A DNA stretch of 64,000 nt, taken from positions 23,286 to 87,285 of the forward strand of contig JAUIFJ010000018.1 in assembly GCA_030429345.1 (NCBI GenBank). Reading direction: 5' to 3'. Origin of the DNA: a bacterium (GTDB lineage Bacteria; CAIWAD01). The notes beneath the pieces are model-generated. The model was given only the letters and a program-made list of their open reading frames with translations, made no database searches and was not told where the DNA came from. A program made the position numbers and the translations under genes. Shown in pieces: positions 17,351 through 25,985 of the stretch (the first letter of the stretch is position 1; every line of letters begins with the position of its first letter).

Positions 17351-17779
17351 ATGAGTGACAAAGGCATTACGACCGACACGGCGCCGCCGCCCGTGGGGCT
17401 CTACCCCCATTCGCGCAAGGTGGGCAAGCTGCTCTTCCTTTCCGGCGTCGGTCCCCGTTCCCCGCAGGGCAAGGAGATTCCCGGCGTGACCGTGAACGAG
17501 GCTGGCGAGGTGGTCGCCAAGGACATCGAGGCCCAGTGCCGCAGCGTCTTCGACAACGTGCGCCGCATTCTGCAGGCCTCCGGCTCCGACTGGCGGAACC
17601 TGGTCGACGTGACGGTCTTCCTGACCGACATGCAAAACGACTTCCAGACCTATAACCGCGTATACGCCGAGTACTTCGCCGATGTCCGGCCCTGTCGCAC
17701 GACGGTCGAGATCCTCAGCCTGCCGACGCCGATCGCCATCGAGTTGAAGTGCATCGCCACCATCGACGAGGAATCCTGA
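17351..17779 (+). CDS. nbaF: 2-aminomuconate deaminase, RidA family
   Basis: A 142-residue YjgF/RidA-fold protein expected to form trimers and hydrolyse 2-aminomuconate (an enamine) to 4-oxalocrotonate and ammonia. Visible features are the early GLYPHSRKVGKLLFLSGVGP, the long helix QCRSVFDNVRRILQASG, the strand DVTVFLTDMQNDF, and the conserved Arg/Glu end RPCRTTVEI with IAIELKCIA. ATG at 17351 follows CGGAG with good spacing; a GTG just before it is less likely. The specific function is inferred from its place between nbaE and nbaC; in isolation the gene would be called only RidA-like. Confidence 0.82.
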   Translation: MSDKGITTDTAPPPVGLYPHSRKVGKLLFLSGVGPRSPQGKEIPGVTVNEAGEVVAKDIEAQCRSVFDNVRRILQASGSDWRNLVDVTVFLTDMQNDFQTYNRVYAEYFADVRPCRTTVEILSLPTPIAIELKCIATIDEES

Positions 17780-17789
17780 AGGAGGAGCC

Positions 17790-18323
17790 ATGCTGCCGCC
17801 GATCAATTTCCAGCAGTGGATCGAGGAGCACCGCGACAAGCTGAAGCCACCGGTCGGAAACCAGGTCGTCTACAAGGACACCGAGTTCATCATCATGGTC
17901 GTCGGAGGCCCCAACCGGCGCAAGGACTTCCACATCAACGAGGGCGAGGAGTTCTTCTATCAGCTTGAGGGACAGATGACCCTGCGCATCATGGAAAACG
18001 GCGCGCCCCGCGACATTCCCATATCCGCAGGCGAGATCTTCCTGCTGCCGCCGCTGGTGCCGCACAGCCCCCAGCGGGAGGCGGGCAGCGTCGGCCTGGT
18101 CGTCGAAAGGAAACGCCGACCAGAGGAGATGGACGCCTTCGCCTGGTACTGCGAGAGCTGCCACAAAGAGATCTACCGGGACACCCTGCCCTTGACGGAC
18201 ATTGTCACACAGCTTCCGGTGGTCTTCGGGAAGTACTGGTCCAGCGAGGAGCATCGGCGCTGCAAGGACTGCAACACGGTGATGCAGAAGCCGGCGGCGG
18301 CCCCGCAGGACCCGGTCTCGTGA
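17790..18323 (+). CDS. nbaC: 3-hydroxyanthranilate 3,4-dioxygenase
   Basis: Extradiol ring-cleaving, iron(II)-dependent cupin that opens 3-hydroxyanthranilate to 2-amino-3-carboxymuconate semialdehyde. The 177 residues include the cupin ligand motif DFHINEGEEFFYQLEG (His and Glu), a second His in PPLVPHSPQR, and the substrate-binding region GGPNRRKDFH. The bacterial-type C-terminal rubredoxin-like extension has two CxxC pairs (WYCESCH and CKDCN), which bind a second, structural iron. Strong ribosome site GGAGGAG. The stop overlaps the next GTG, showing tight coupling to the decarboxylase that consumes its unstable product. Confidence 0.95.
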   Translation: MLPPINFQQWIEEHRDKLKPPVGNQVVYKDTEFIIMVVGGPNRRKDFHINEGEEFFYQLEGQMTLRIMENGAPRDIPISAGEIFLLPPLVPHSPQREAGSVGLVVERKRRPEEMDAFAWYCESCHKEIYRDTLPLTDIVTQLPVVFGKYWSSEEHRRCKDCNTVMQKPAAAPQDPVS

Positions 18324-19345
18324 CACAGCAGCGCGCCGTAGACATCCATACGCACATCCTGCCGAAGGACTGGCCCGACCTGCGCCAGCGCTACGGCTAT
18401 GGCGGCTTCATCCGCCTGGAGCACCATTGCCCGGGCTGCGCGCGGATGTACAAGGACGACACCTTCTTCCGAGAGATCGAGGCCAACTGCTGGGATCCGG
18501 GCGTCCGCATGCAGGAGTGCGACGGGTTCGGCATCGACCTGCAGGTGCTGAGCACGGTGCCGGTAATGTTCAGCTACTGGGCGAAACCGGCGGACGCCCT
18601 CGACCTGTCGCGCCTGCTCAACGACCACATTGCCGGCATCGTCGCCAATTTCCCGACGCGCTTCGCCGGCCTGGGCACCGTGCCGCTGCAGGACCCGGAG
18701 CTGGCCTGCCGGGAACTGCAGCGCTGCGTGCGGGAGCTGGGCCTGGACGGCATCCAGATCGGCACCCATGTGGAAGGACGGAATCTCAACGATCCGGCCC
18801 TCTTCCCCGTTTTCGAGGAAGCCGCGCGCCTGGGAGCCGCCGTCTTCGTCCACCCCTGGGACATGATGGGCCGCGAGACCATGCCCGACTACTGGCTGCC
18901 CTGGCTGGTCGGCATGCCCGCCGAGTCCAGCCGCGCGCTGTGTTCGCTGATCTTCGGCGGCGTGCTCGAGCGCCTGCCCACACTGAGAGTGGCAGTGGCG
19001 CACGGCGGCGGCGCCTTTCCCGGCACCCTGCCGCGTATTCGCCACGGCTTCGCCGTGCGGCCCGACCTGTGTGCCGTCGACAATCCCGTCGACCCCGCCG
19101 AGTACCTGGGACGCTTCTGGCTCGACACGCTGACCCACGACCCGGGCCTCCTGCTGGCGCTGATCGACCTGGTCGGCGCCGAACGCCTGGCCCTGGGCAG
19201 CGACTATCCCTTTCCGCTGGGCGAGCTGGAGCCGGGGAACATGATCCGCGGCATGGAACAGCTGGACATGAAGACGCGCGGGCAGCTTCTGTGCGACAGC
19301 GCCCTTACCTGGCTTGGCCGCGGCCGGAAGGACTTCGGCTGGTGA
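18320..19345 (+). CDS. nbaD: 2-amino-3-carboxymuconate-6-semialdehyde decarboxylase (ACMSD)
   Basis: Zinc-dependent amidohydrolase-fold decarboxylase that turns ACMS into 2-aminomuconic semialdehyde, steering flux away from quinolinate and NAD synthesis. The 341 residues carry the N-terminal metal pair DIHTHILP, HPWDMMGRETMPDYWLPWLVGMP with the third His, the catalytic AHGGGAFPGTLPRI, and the late Asp in GSDYPFPLGE. All match ACMSD rather than other family members. It starts with GTG overlapping the nbaC stop and is followed with overlap by the formamidase gene. No nadC is nearby, consistent with catabolism. Confidence 0.93.
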   Translation: MTQQRAVDIHTHILPKDWPDLRQRYGYGGFIRLEHHCPGCARMYKDDTFFREIEANCWDPGVRMQECDGFGIDLQVLSTVPVMFSYWAKPADALDLSRLLNDHIAGIVANFPTRFAGLGTVPLQDPELACRELQRCVRELGLDGIQIGTHVEGRNLNDPALFPVFEEAARLGAAVFVHPWDMMGRETMPDYWLPWLVGMPAESSRALCSLIFGGVLERLPTLRVAVAHGGGAFPGTLPRIRHGFAVRPDLCAVDNPVDPAEYLGRFWLDTLTHDPGLLLALIDLVGAERLALGSDYPFPLGELEPGNMIRGMEQLDMKTRGQLLCDSALTWLGRGRKDFGW

Positions 19346-20172
19346 TCCTGCACCTGGAGCACGGCGGCCAGCTGCGCCGGGTGGACACGAGGGCCTTCTT
19401 CGAACTGGGCCTCCCGCTGGATTTCGCCGGTCCCCAGGCCCGGGCCTTCGGCGGCCCGCTTGCCAGCGCGCAGACCTTCGAGCAGGGCGGCTTTCGCGGG
19501 GACACGAGCCGCGGCGGACCCTGCAATGTGAGACAGCTGCAGCTCTCGCCCCACCTCAATGGAACACATACCGAAAGCGCGGCGCACCTGAGCAGCAAAG
19601 GTCCCGCCCTGGACGCCTGCTCCTGGCCCAGCCTGCTGCCGGCCACCCTGCTGCAGGTGGAACCGGTGGCCGCAGCCGAGTCGTCCGACACCCTTGGACC
19701 GGCCAGTCTTCCCGGCGACCGTGTCATCGACAGCCGGATGCTGGAAGCGGCGCTGGAACACGCGGACCCGGCCTGGCGCCAGGCCCTGCTGTTGCGGGTC
19801 ATGCCATTGGAACACGAGGCCTTTCGGGACTGGCAGGACCCCTGTGACACTCCCTATTTCAGTCCCGCGGCCCTGCGGTTGTTGCGCGAAGAGGGCGTGG
19901 AGCACCTGCTCTGCGAGCTGCCCTCCGTCGACCGCCTGGACGACGGCGGCCTGCTGCAGGCGCACCGCGCCTGGTGGAACCTGTCGGATACGAACAATCC
20001 GGATGTGCCCGGGGAGGGCCGACGTCGGAGTATCACGGAACTGGCCCTGCTGCCCCCGGAACTGAAGCAGGGCCCGGGGCTGCTCGAACTGCTGCCGCCC
20101 CGTTTCCGCAGCGACGCCGCGCCCAGCGCTCCGCGCTTCTACCCCCTGCTTGATGAGGAGCCCGCAACATGA
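19342..20172 (+). CDS. kynB: Kynurenine formamidase, cyclase family
   Basis: Hydrolyses N-formylkynurenine to kynurenine and formate. The 276-residue protein is of the metal-dependent cyclase fold (PF04199): the zinc-binding stretch appears as SPHLNGTHTESAAHLSSKG, close to the HxGTHxDxxxH pattern but with Glu for Asp. Near the C-terminus it has LCELPSVDRLDDGG and HRAWWNL, which resemble the KynB active-site floor. GTG at 19342 overlaps the nbaD stop, and its own stop overlaps kynU. It is longer and more divergent than typical KynB (about 210 residues), so the assignment leans on operon context. Confidence 0.75.
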   Translation: MILHLEHGGQLRRVDTRAFFELGLPLDFAGPQARAFGGPLASAQTFEQGGFRGDTSRGGPCNVRQLQLSPHLNGTHTESAAHLSSKGPALDACSWPSLLPATLLQVEPVAAAESSDTLGPASLPGDRVIDSRMLEAALEHADPAWRQALLLRVMPLEHEAFRDWQDPCDTPYFSPAALRLLREEGVEHLLCELPSVDRLDDGGLLQAHRAWWNLSDTNNPDVPGEGRRRSITELALLPPELKQGPGLLELLPPRFRSDAAPSAPRFYPLLDEEPAT

Positions 20173-21443
20173 TCGAAGCCACGACGCTCCTGCAGAAGGC
20201 GCGCGAGCTGGACCTGCAGGAAGACCCCGCCTGCCGTCGCGCGGACTTCCATTTCCCGGAAACTGCTCCCGTATACCTTTGCGGCAACAGCCTGGGGCTG
20301 CAGCCCAGGCGGGTCGGCTCCGCGGTCGGGGACGTGCTCGCCGACTGGCGGCGCTTTGCCGTCGAAGGCCATTTCGAGGCGGCCCGTCCCTGGATGAGCT
20401 ACCACGAGGCCCTGGCGCCCTCATTGGCGGGCCTGCTCGGGGCCCGGGAAGACGAAGTCGTCTGCATGAACAGCCTCAGCGTCAACCTGCACCTGCTGAT
20501 GGCCTCCTTCTATCGGCCGACGCCGGAACGACCGGCCCTGCTGATCGAGGACGGCGCCTTTCCCTCCGACCGCTACGCCGCCGCCTCCCAGGTGAGCTTC
20601 CACGGCTTCGATCCGCAGAAGGACCTGCTGCGCCTCAAGCCCCGTCCCGGCGAGGACTGCCTGCGCGCAGAAGACATTCTGCGGCGCATCGACGCGGAAG
20701 GAGCACGCATCGCGCTGATCCTGCTGGGAGGAGTGAACTACTACACCGGCCAGAGCATGCCCATGCGCGAAATCACCGAAGCCGGTCACCGGGCCGGGTG
20801 CCAGGTGGCCTTCGACCTGGCGCACGCGGCGGGGAACATCGAACTGGCCCTGCACGACTGGGGAGTCGACTGGGCCGCCTGCTGCGGCTACAAGTACCTG
20901 AACTCGGGCCCCGGAGGCCTCTCCGCCGTATACGTACACGAACGACACGCTCTCCGGGAGGACCTGCCACGCTTCGCCGGCTGGTGGGGCCATGACAAGG
21001 ACAGCCGGTTCCGCATGCCGGAAGACTTCCGCCCGATTCCCGGCGCCGAGGGCTGGCAGCTGAGCAATCCGCCCATTCTCCCGATGGCCGCCCTGCGCGC
21101 CAGCCTGGAACTCTTCGACGAGGTCGGCATGCCGGCCCTGCGCGAGCGCAGCCGGCGCCTGACCGGCTTCCTGGAAGAGAGCCTGTCTCTGGTTGACGGC
21201 GGATTCCGCCAGCTGACGCCGCGTGATGCATCACAGCGTGGAGCCCAGCTTTCGCTGCATTTTCCGCAGGGCGCTATCGGCGTGATGCAGGGCCTGCGCC
21301 AAAGGGGCGTGATCTGCGACCTGCGCCGACCGGATGTGATCCGTGTCGCTCCGGCCCCTCTCTACAACAACCATGAAGACTGCGCGTCCTTTGTCCTCGC
21401 GTTGGATGAAAGCCTGCGGGAAAGCCGGGAGAGCTCCTCATGA
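20169..21443 (+). CDS. kynU: Kynureninase
   Basis: PLP-dependent fold-type I hydrolase, converting kynurenine or 3-hydroxykynurenine to anthranilate or 3-hydroxyanthranilate plus alanine. The 424 residues include the N-terminal VYLCGNSLGLQPR typical of kynureninases, the cofactor Asp/His region FDLAHAAGNIELALHDWGVD, the Schiff-base lysine in CGYKYLNSGPGG (about residue 241), and the C-terminal VICDLRRPDVIRVAPAPLYN. Neighbouring 3-hydroxyanthranilate genes suggest 3-hydroxykynurenine as the main substrate. Start and stop both overlap adjacent genes by 4 bp. Confidence 0.96.
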   Translation: MIEATTLLQKARELDLQEDPACRRADFHFPETAPVYLCGNSLGLQPRRVGSAVGDVLADWRRFAVEGHFEAARPWMSYHEALAPSLAGLLGAREDEVVCMNSLSVNLHLLMASFYRPTPERPALLIEDGAFPSDRYAAASQVSFHGFDPQKDLLRLKPRPGEDCLRAEDILRRIDAEGARIALILLGGVNYYTGQSMPMREITEAGHRAGCQVAFDLAHAAGNIELALHDWGVDWAACCGYKYLNSGPGGLSAVYVHERHALREDLPRFAGWWGHDKDSRFRMPEDFRPIPGAEGWQLSNPPILPMAALRASLELFDEVGMPALRERSRRLTGFLEESLSLVDGGFRQLTPRDASQRGAQLSLHFPQGAIGVMQGLRQRGVICDLRRPDVIRVAPAPLYNNHEDCASFVLALDESLRESRESSS

Positions 21444-22804
21444 CAAGGATCGACCTGGTGGGAAGCGGCCTCTGCGGACCGCTGGCCGCCTCTGTGCTCG
21501 CCGCCCGGGGCTTCGAGGTCCATGCCTGGGACCGTCGCCCCGACCCCCGCGTCCACGCACTGGCCGCCGGCCGCTCGATCAACCTGGCGCTCAGCGTCCG
21601 CGGCCTGGCGGCGCTGGACCTGCTCGGCCTGCGCGAAGAGGCCCTGCGGATCAGCCTGCCGATGAAAGGGCGCCTGCTGCATGACCGCGAAGGGCAGACC
21701 ACCTTCGTGCCCTACGGCAGCCGGCCGCAGGACGCCATCCGCAGCATCAGCCGCGGAGGGTTGAACCAGCTGCTTTTGTCTCACGCCGAGGGGCGCGGGG
21801 CCTCCCTGCATTTTTCGCGGCGCCTGAAACTGGCGGATCCGGCGAAAGGCAGGCTGGTCTTCCAACGGGAAGAAAACGGACAGAAGGAAGAGCTCAACAG
21901 CCCGCACATCCTGGGCTGCGACGGCAGCGCCAGCGTTCTGCGCGCGGCGCTGGAAGAGCAGGCCGGCTCCTTCCGCGGCGGCACGGAGTGGCTGGAACAC
22001 GGCTACAAGGAACTGGAAATGCCGCCCGCCGCCGACGGCGGCTTCCGCATGCGCGAAGACTGCCTGCACATCTGGCCGCGCGGCGAGCACATGCTGATCG
22101 CCCTGCCCAACCTGGACCGCAGCTTCACCTGCACTCTGTTCATGCCGCACGAGGGCTGGCCGGGCTTCAACGGCCTGGAAGACCCGGGGGTGCTCGAGAC
22201 CTTCTTCCGCGAAGAGTTTCCCGACGCCTTCGCGCAGATTCCGGACCTCTGCGAGCAATATGCCCGCAATCCCGTGGGAAAACTGGGCACGGTCCGCTGC
22301 GCGCCCTGGCACCTGAGGGACCGCTTGCTCCTGATCGGCGACGCGGCCCACGCGGTGGTTCCCTTTTTCGGCCAGGGCATGAACTGCGCCTTCGAGGACG
22401 TCAGCGAACTGGACCGCCAGCTGGAAGCCTTCCCCGACAACCTGGGACAAGCCTTTGCCCGCACCTTCGAGCACCGCAAGGAGAACGCGGACGCTATTGC
22501 CCGCATGGCCCTGGAGAACTACGTCGAAATGCGCGACACCGTCGCCGATCCGCTCTTCCAGCTGATGAAGCAGGTCGAACATCGCCTGGAGGCCGAATTG
22601 CCGGATCGCTTTCTCAGCCGCTATTCCATGGTCAGCTTCAGCCGGATTCCCTACCGCCTGGCCTGGGAACGCGGCGAGATCCAGGCGGCCCTGCTGCGGC
22701 GCTTTTGCAGGGGCAAGGCCTCGCTGGAAGAGGTCGACCTGGCCGCAGTCAAGGAGGCCGTGAACCAGGAACTGCAACCCCTGGCCACCCTGCCGGACCA
22801 CTAG
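21440..22804 (+). CDS. kmo: Kynurenine 3-monooxygenase
   Basis: FAD- and NADPH-dependent hydroxylase converting kynurenine to 3-hydroxykynurenine. At 454 residues it shows the N-terminal dinucleotide motif VGSGLCGPLAASVLAARG, the KMO-typical RSINLALSVRGLAALDLLG and MKGRLLHD, the GD motif LLLIGDAAHAVVPFFGQGMNCAFEDV, and a C-terminal hydrophobic segment, all as in group A aromatic hydroxylases. It is the last gene of the operon and is followed by a nested hairpin element. In many organisms this enzyme is membrane-associated through its C-terminus. Confidence 0.96.
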   Translation: MTRIDLVGSGLCGPLAASVLAARGFEVHAWDRRPDPRVHALAAGRSINLALSVRGLAALDLLGLREEALRISLPMKGRLLHDREGQTTFVPYGSRPQDAIRSISRGGLNQLLLSHAEGRGASLHFSRRLKLADPAKGRLVFQREENGQKEELNSPHILGCDGSASVLRAALEEQAGSFRGGTEWLEHGYKELEMPPAADGGFRMREDCLHIWPRGEHMLIALPNLDRSFTCTLFMPHEGWPGFNGLEDPGVLETFFREEFPDAFAQIPDLCEQYARNPVGKLGTVRCAPWHLRDRLLLIGDAAHAVVPFFGQGMNCAFEDVSELDRQLEAFPDNLGQAFARTFEHRKENADAIARMALENYVEMRDTVADPLFQLMKQVEHRLEAELPDRFLSRYSMVSFSRIPYRLAWERGEIQAALLRRFCRGKASLEEVDLAAVKEAVNQELQPLATLPDH

Positions 22805-22813
22805 CCCTTTTCA

Positions 22814-22981
22814 ATCGCTATCGCTATCGCTATCGCAATCGCTATCGACGGTTGGCACAGCCATACCCTGTCCCCCGCGAAGCGGCCAGGAGCAGTTCCT
22901 GGCTTTCCGGGCGCTTCGCGCGAAGGACTCTCTCTTGGTGCATGGATCGATAGCGATCCCGATAGCGATAGCGATAGCGAT
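22814..22981. repeat. Long nested inverted repeat with hexanucleotide arms
   Basis: Two 35-bp arms (22814-22848 and 22947-22981) are complementary with only two mismatches and consist of GCTATC-type hexanucleotide repeats. Inside is a second perfect pair (CGCGAAGCG at 22876-22884 and CGCTTCGCG at 22912-22920). Inside that lies a third hairpin (GCCAGGA at 22885-22891 with TCCTGGC at 22897-22903). The stretch follows kmo directly and could end or protect the operon mRNA, or be an extruding DNA element. No gene is seen from 22805 to 23104. Confidence 0.8.
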
Positions 22982-23104
22982 GGGATGAAGGAGAGGGAAC
23001 TGAGGGGCGAGGCGAAAAAATCTGGCTGAAAAGGGTTGGATGGACTATGTTAGGGGCGGATGTGGATCGCCCGGCCCCTTGCGGAGCCGGGCGATGGTGC
23101 AGGA

Positions 23105-23389
23105 TCACTCGTCCGGATCGAATACCGGGTGCTCCGGGACGATCACGGGAAGTTGCGGTCCGTCGCGGACCGGAACTTTCTTCGACGGACGGATCGGATG
23201 GACCGCTGCGATGGGAAGTGCGCTGTCAATGCCGGGATCCTGCGATTCGATGAAACTGTGTGGCACATTCAGTGGCCGCTGGATGTGCCCCAGTTTCACG
23301 ACTCCCTGCCCCGCGGATGCCAGAAGCGGCGAGGCGGCGAGCAGAACCGCAAGACCGGCGATGAGGGAAACAGACCTGTGCCGGTTCAT
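23105..23389 (-). CDS. Small secreted protein of unknown function
   Basis: A 94-residue ORF with a convincing signal peptide: MNRHRS, a hydrophobic stretch SLIAGLAVLLAASPLL, then ASAGQG. The ATG at 23389 has GGAG 7 bases upstream; the longer frame upstream of it lacks homology. The mature part is proline-rich and acidic at the end (ends VFDPDE), with no cysteine pairs or known motif. It is convergent with the kynurenine operon. No function can be assigned. Confidence 0.5.
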   Translation of the reverse strand: MNRHRSVSLIAGLAVLLAASPLLASAGQGVVKLGHIQRPLNVPHSFIESQDPGIDSALPIAAVHPIRPSKKVPVRDGPQLPVIVPEHPVFDPDE

Positions 23390-23755
23390 GTGGGGTCTCC
23401 TTTTCAAAGATGAATGGGTGTCTGCCCTTCCGGGCTTCCCGCTTGCACCCATCTGACCGATTTCGAGCGGGCTCGGTTTCATTCGCGGCGTCTTTTTGCC
23501 GATCTACCTGGAAATGGAACCCGAAAGCCTGAACGTGACGAACAGCGGAGGCTCCTCCCTTCTTCCGCGCCTGAACCGGTTCCACGACTCAGCAGCGTTC
23601 CCTGTGGCCTTTTGCATATGTCCGCCCGCGCCTTGAAAGGCAGCAACGGGCAGGCATTGGCATTCGGCCGATGAATCCTAGATTGAACTGTTCTACAACT
23701 ACCCCTTTGGAGCTGCGCGGCTCAAAGGGAAACCGACCCAATTGGAGGCTCACAC
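23390..23755. other. Intergenic region upstream of the Por-sorted protein gene
   Basis: No supported gene. It separates two divergent exported-protein genes. Near its right end is a possible promoter (see 23657-23684), then a leader hairpin (CCCTTTG paired with CAAAGGG, about 23703-23730) just before the GGAGG ribosome site. Confidence 0.4.
23657..23684 (+). promoter_or_regulatory. Possible sigma70-type promoter
   Basis: TTGGCA (23657-23662) and TAGATT (23679-23684) are separated by 16 bp, about 70 bp ahead of the ATG at 23756. Bacteroidota-type promoters use a different consensus, so this is a weak call by eye. Confidence 0.25.
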
Positions 23756-25495
23756 ATGATGCGTCAACGTACGGTCCTTTTGACGGCGGCTATGGGCGCC
23801 GGTCTGCTTGCCCTTTCGCCCGCCTGGGCCGCGAAGGACATCAACCTGCGCGCGACCTGGGACCACGCCGAGCAGAGTGCTGCTCCCAAGACTCCCGTCA
23901 CCCCCCGCGACACCAGCGAAGACCTGATCGCCGCGGACTTCGAAAGCGGCATGCCGGCCACCTGGTTCCTCGACACCGCGAATGGCAGCCCCGGCTGGCA
24001 GGCGGACATCGCCGCCAACGCCAGCAGCCAGTTCATGCCCTTCCCCGACCACACCACCTTCGCCTATGTCAACAGCGACGGCGCTGGCGATGGAGTGACC
24101 ATGGACGACATGATGATGACCGACCTCTTCGACATCCCCGAAGGCGTCGACTGCTTCCTGCAGTTCGAGACCCTCTGGAACGAAGGCGGCACGGGCGACT
24201 ACCAGGGCTTCGGCGAAGTGCTCTTTGCTTCCGACGGCGGCGATTTCGTGCAGATCTATGACATGAACGCCAACGGCGACGTGCTGGCCTGGGACCAGGT
24301 GCTGATCGACCTGAGCGAGTTCGCCGGCAGCAACTTCTGCCAGGTCGCTTTCCACTACTGGGATGACGGCAACTGGAGCTACGGCTGGGGCGTCGACGAT
24401 GTGCTGCTCTTCACCGCCACCGGCGACGAGTTCCCGCCCGAGATCACCGCGGCTCCCATGTACAACCATCTGGACATCAATGCCGGCATCCATCTGATGG
24501 CCGACATCGTGGATCCCTCCGACATCATGTCGGCCCAGATCCACTACCGCATGGGCGGCGGCGAGTTCATGCCCGTCGACATGCTGCCGGTCGCCGGCGA
24601 CACCTGGGAAGGCACGATTCCCGGCATCGGCGGTCCCGCCATCGTCGAGTGGAAGATTGTCGCCACCGACTTCAGCGAGAACGAGAACACGGCCGAGACC
24701 GAGAGCTACTACACGGAAGTCAGCAACGAAGCCTGGCTGCACAACGACCTGATCGGCGACACCAGCAATGGCGTCGGTTCGCCCGCCAGCCCCTGGGAGT
24801 GCGCGGTCTTCTTTGATCCGGGCGTCTACCCCATCACCCTGAGCGAGATCGAGATCGGCGGCTTCAACAATGACGTCACCGACCCCGACGTGACCATCGA
24901 CCTGCGCATCTGGGACGACAATGCCGGCGAGCCGGGCACCGTGCTCTTCAGCAGCGACGGCGTGACGCATCCCAATGCCGACTTCGGCGTCTTCGACGTG
25001 GATCCCGCTATCGAGGTGACCGGCCCCTTCTACGTGGGCTGCTCCGTGATCGCCAACCACCGCGTCTATGTTGATCAGCCGGGCTACTTCTGGCCGGGCG
25101 TCAACATGCTGAATATCGACGGCGGCGGCTGGGACGTGATGGAGGACTACGAGATCGAGGACAACTTCATGGTCCACGTCTTCGGCACCTATGACATCGA
25201 CGTCGACGTCGAGCCGACCGAGATCCTGCCCCGCAGCATGCAGCTGAGCGGCAGCTATCCCAATCCCTTCAACCCGAGCACCGAGATCGCCTTCGAGCTG
25301 GCCAGCAACCAGCACGTGCGCCTCAACATCTACAACCTGAACGGCGAGCTCGTCGAGCAGCTGCACAACGGCATGCTGCCCGCCGGCGCCAACCAGCTGA
25401 CCTGGAATGCCGAAGGCCTGGCCAGCGGCATGTACCTGGCCGTCCTGAGCAACGGCGTCCAGCAGGAAACGATCAAGCTGAGCCTGGTGCGCTAG
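23756..25495 (+). CDS. Extracellular protein with Por (type IX) C-terminal sorting domain
   Basis: A 579-residue secreted protein. The signal peptide is MMRQRTVLLTAAMGAGLLALSPAWA. A MAM/concanavalin-like region follows (about 50-215; FESGMPATWFLDTANGSPGW, WGVDDVLLF), then an Ig-like segment (about 220-325; IVDPSDIMSAQIHYRMGGG). A beta-sandwich with the sentence-like motif IDLRIWDDNAGEPGTVLFSS comes next (about 330-480). The C-terminal 85 residues are the FlgD-like Por sorting domain (LSGSYPNPFNPSTEIAFEL, VRLNIYNLNGELVEQL, GMYLAVLSNG). This marks it as type IX secretion cargo, surface-anchored or released. Ligand unknown. Ribosome site GGAGG; its own terminator follows. Confidence 0.85.
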   Translation: MMRQRTVLLTAAMGAGLLALSPAWAAKDINLRATWDHAEQSAAPKTPVTPRDTSEDLIAADFESGMPATWFLDTANGSPGWQADIAANASSQFMPFPDHTTFAYVNSDGAGDGVTMDDMMMTDLFDIPEGVDCFLQFETLWNEGGTGDYQGFGEVLFASDGGDFVQIYDMNANGDVLAWDQVLIDLSEFAGSNFCQVAFHYWDDGNWSYGWGVDDVLLFTATGDEFPPEITAAPMYNHLDINAGIHLMADIVDPSDIMSAQIHYRMGGGEFMPVDMLPVAGDTWEGTIPGIGGPAIVEWKIVATDFSENENTAETESYYTEVSNEAWLHNDLIGDTSNGVGSPASPWECAVFFDPGVYPITLSEIEIGGFNNDVTDPDVTIDLRIWDDNAGEPGTVLFSSDGVTHPNADFGVFDVDPAIEVTGPFYVGCSVIANHRVYVDQPGYFWPGVNMLNIDGGGWDVMEDYEIEDNFMVHVFGTYDIDVDVEPTEILPRSMQLSGSYPNPFNPSTEIAFELASNQHVRLNIYNLNGELVEQLHNGMLPAGANQLTWNAEGLASGMYLAVLSNGVQQETIKLSLVR

Positions 25496-25519
25496 GCCCT
25501 GATCGATTCGCGACCCGAC

Positions 25520-25553
25520 AAAGGGGCGAAGGCGCAAGCCTTCGCCCCTTTTC
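25520..25553 (+). terminator. Rho-independent terminator
   Basis: A perfect stem GGGGCGAAGGC / GCCTTCGCCCC with loop GCAA is followed by TTTTCTCTC, 25 bp after the stop codon of the Por-sorted protein gene. Confidence 0.85.
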
Positions 25554-25559
25554 TCTCTG

Positions 25560-25977
25560 AAGAACTCGCACGGAGAGCACGGAGGGGACAGAGATCACGG
25601 AGAAGAGATAGGAAGGTTCTCACGCAGAGGCGCGGAGGGGCAGAGACGCAGAGTGGAAATGAGTTACCCTTCGCCCCCACGCCTGTCATCCCGCCCACGC
25701 CTGTAATCCCGTGGCTTGACCACGGGATCCTTTTCGATGTCGCAGACAGAAGTGTAATACAGGGTTGGCCCCTCCCTGCGGCGTAGCATTCCGCAGAACC
25801 CCTCCGGTCTGCGACACGGAGCAGGATCCCGTGGTCAAGCCACCGGTTGACAGCGTGGGCAAAAAGTCAGCCCTATTCTTCTCAGCGTCTCCGCCCCTCC
25901 GCGCCTCTGCGCGAGAACCTCTTCATCACTCCGTGTTCTCTCTTCCTTCTCCGCGCTCTCCGTGCGAGCTCTTCTTC
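25560..25977. repeat. Nested inverted repeat island (CACGGAG and CCCGTGGCTTGACCACGGG families)
   Basis: The outer arms (25560-25655 and 25881-25977) are imperfect reverse complements rich in CACGGAGA/CGCAGAGG words. Between them a second inverted pair contains CCCGTGGCTTGACCACGGGA (about 25708) and its reverse complement (about 25825), each linked to a GTCTGCGACA-type word. Related single copies lie at 10029-10158, 50970-50990 and 55827-55853. No real ORF is present in 25496-26046. Confidence 0.75.
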
Positions 25978-25985
25978 ATGGTATC

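Noticed and set aside
22814..22981. CRISPR array
   Set aside because: The hexanucleotide repeats are contiguous, without spacers, and form inverted arms. No cas genes are present.
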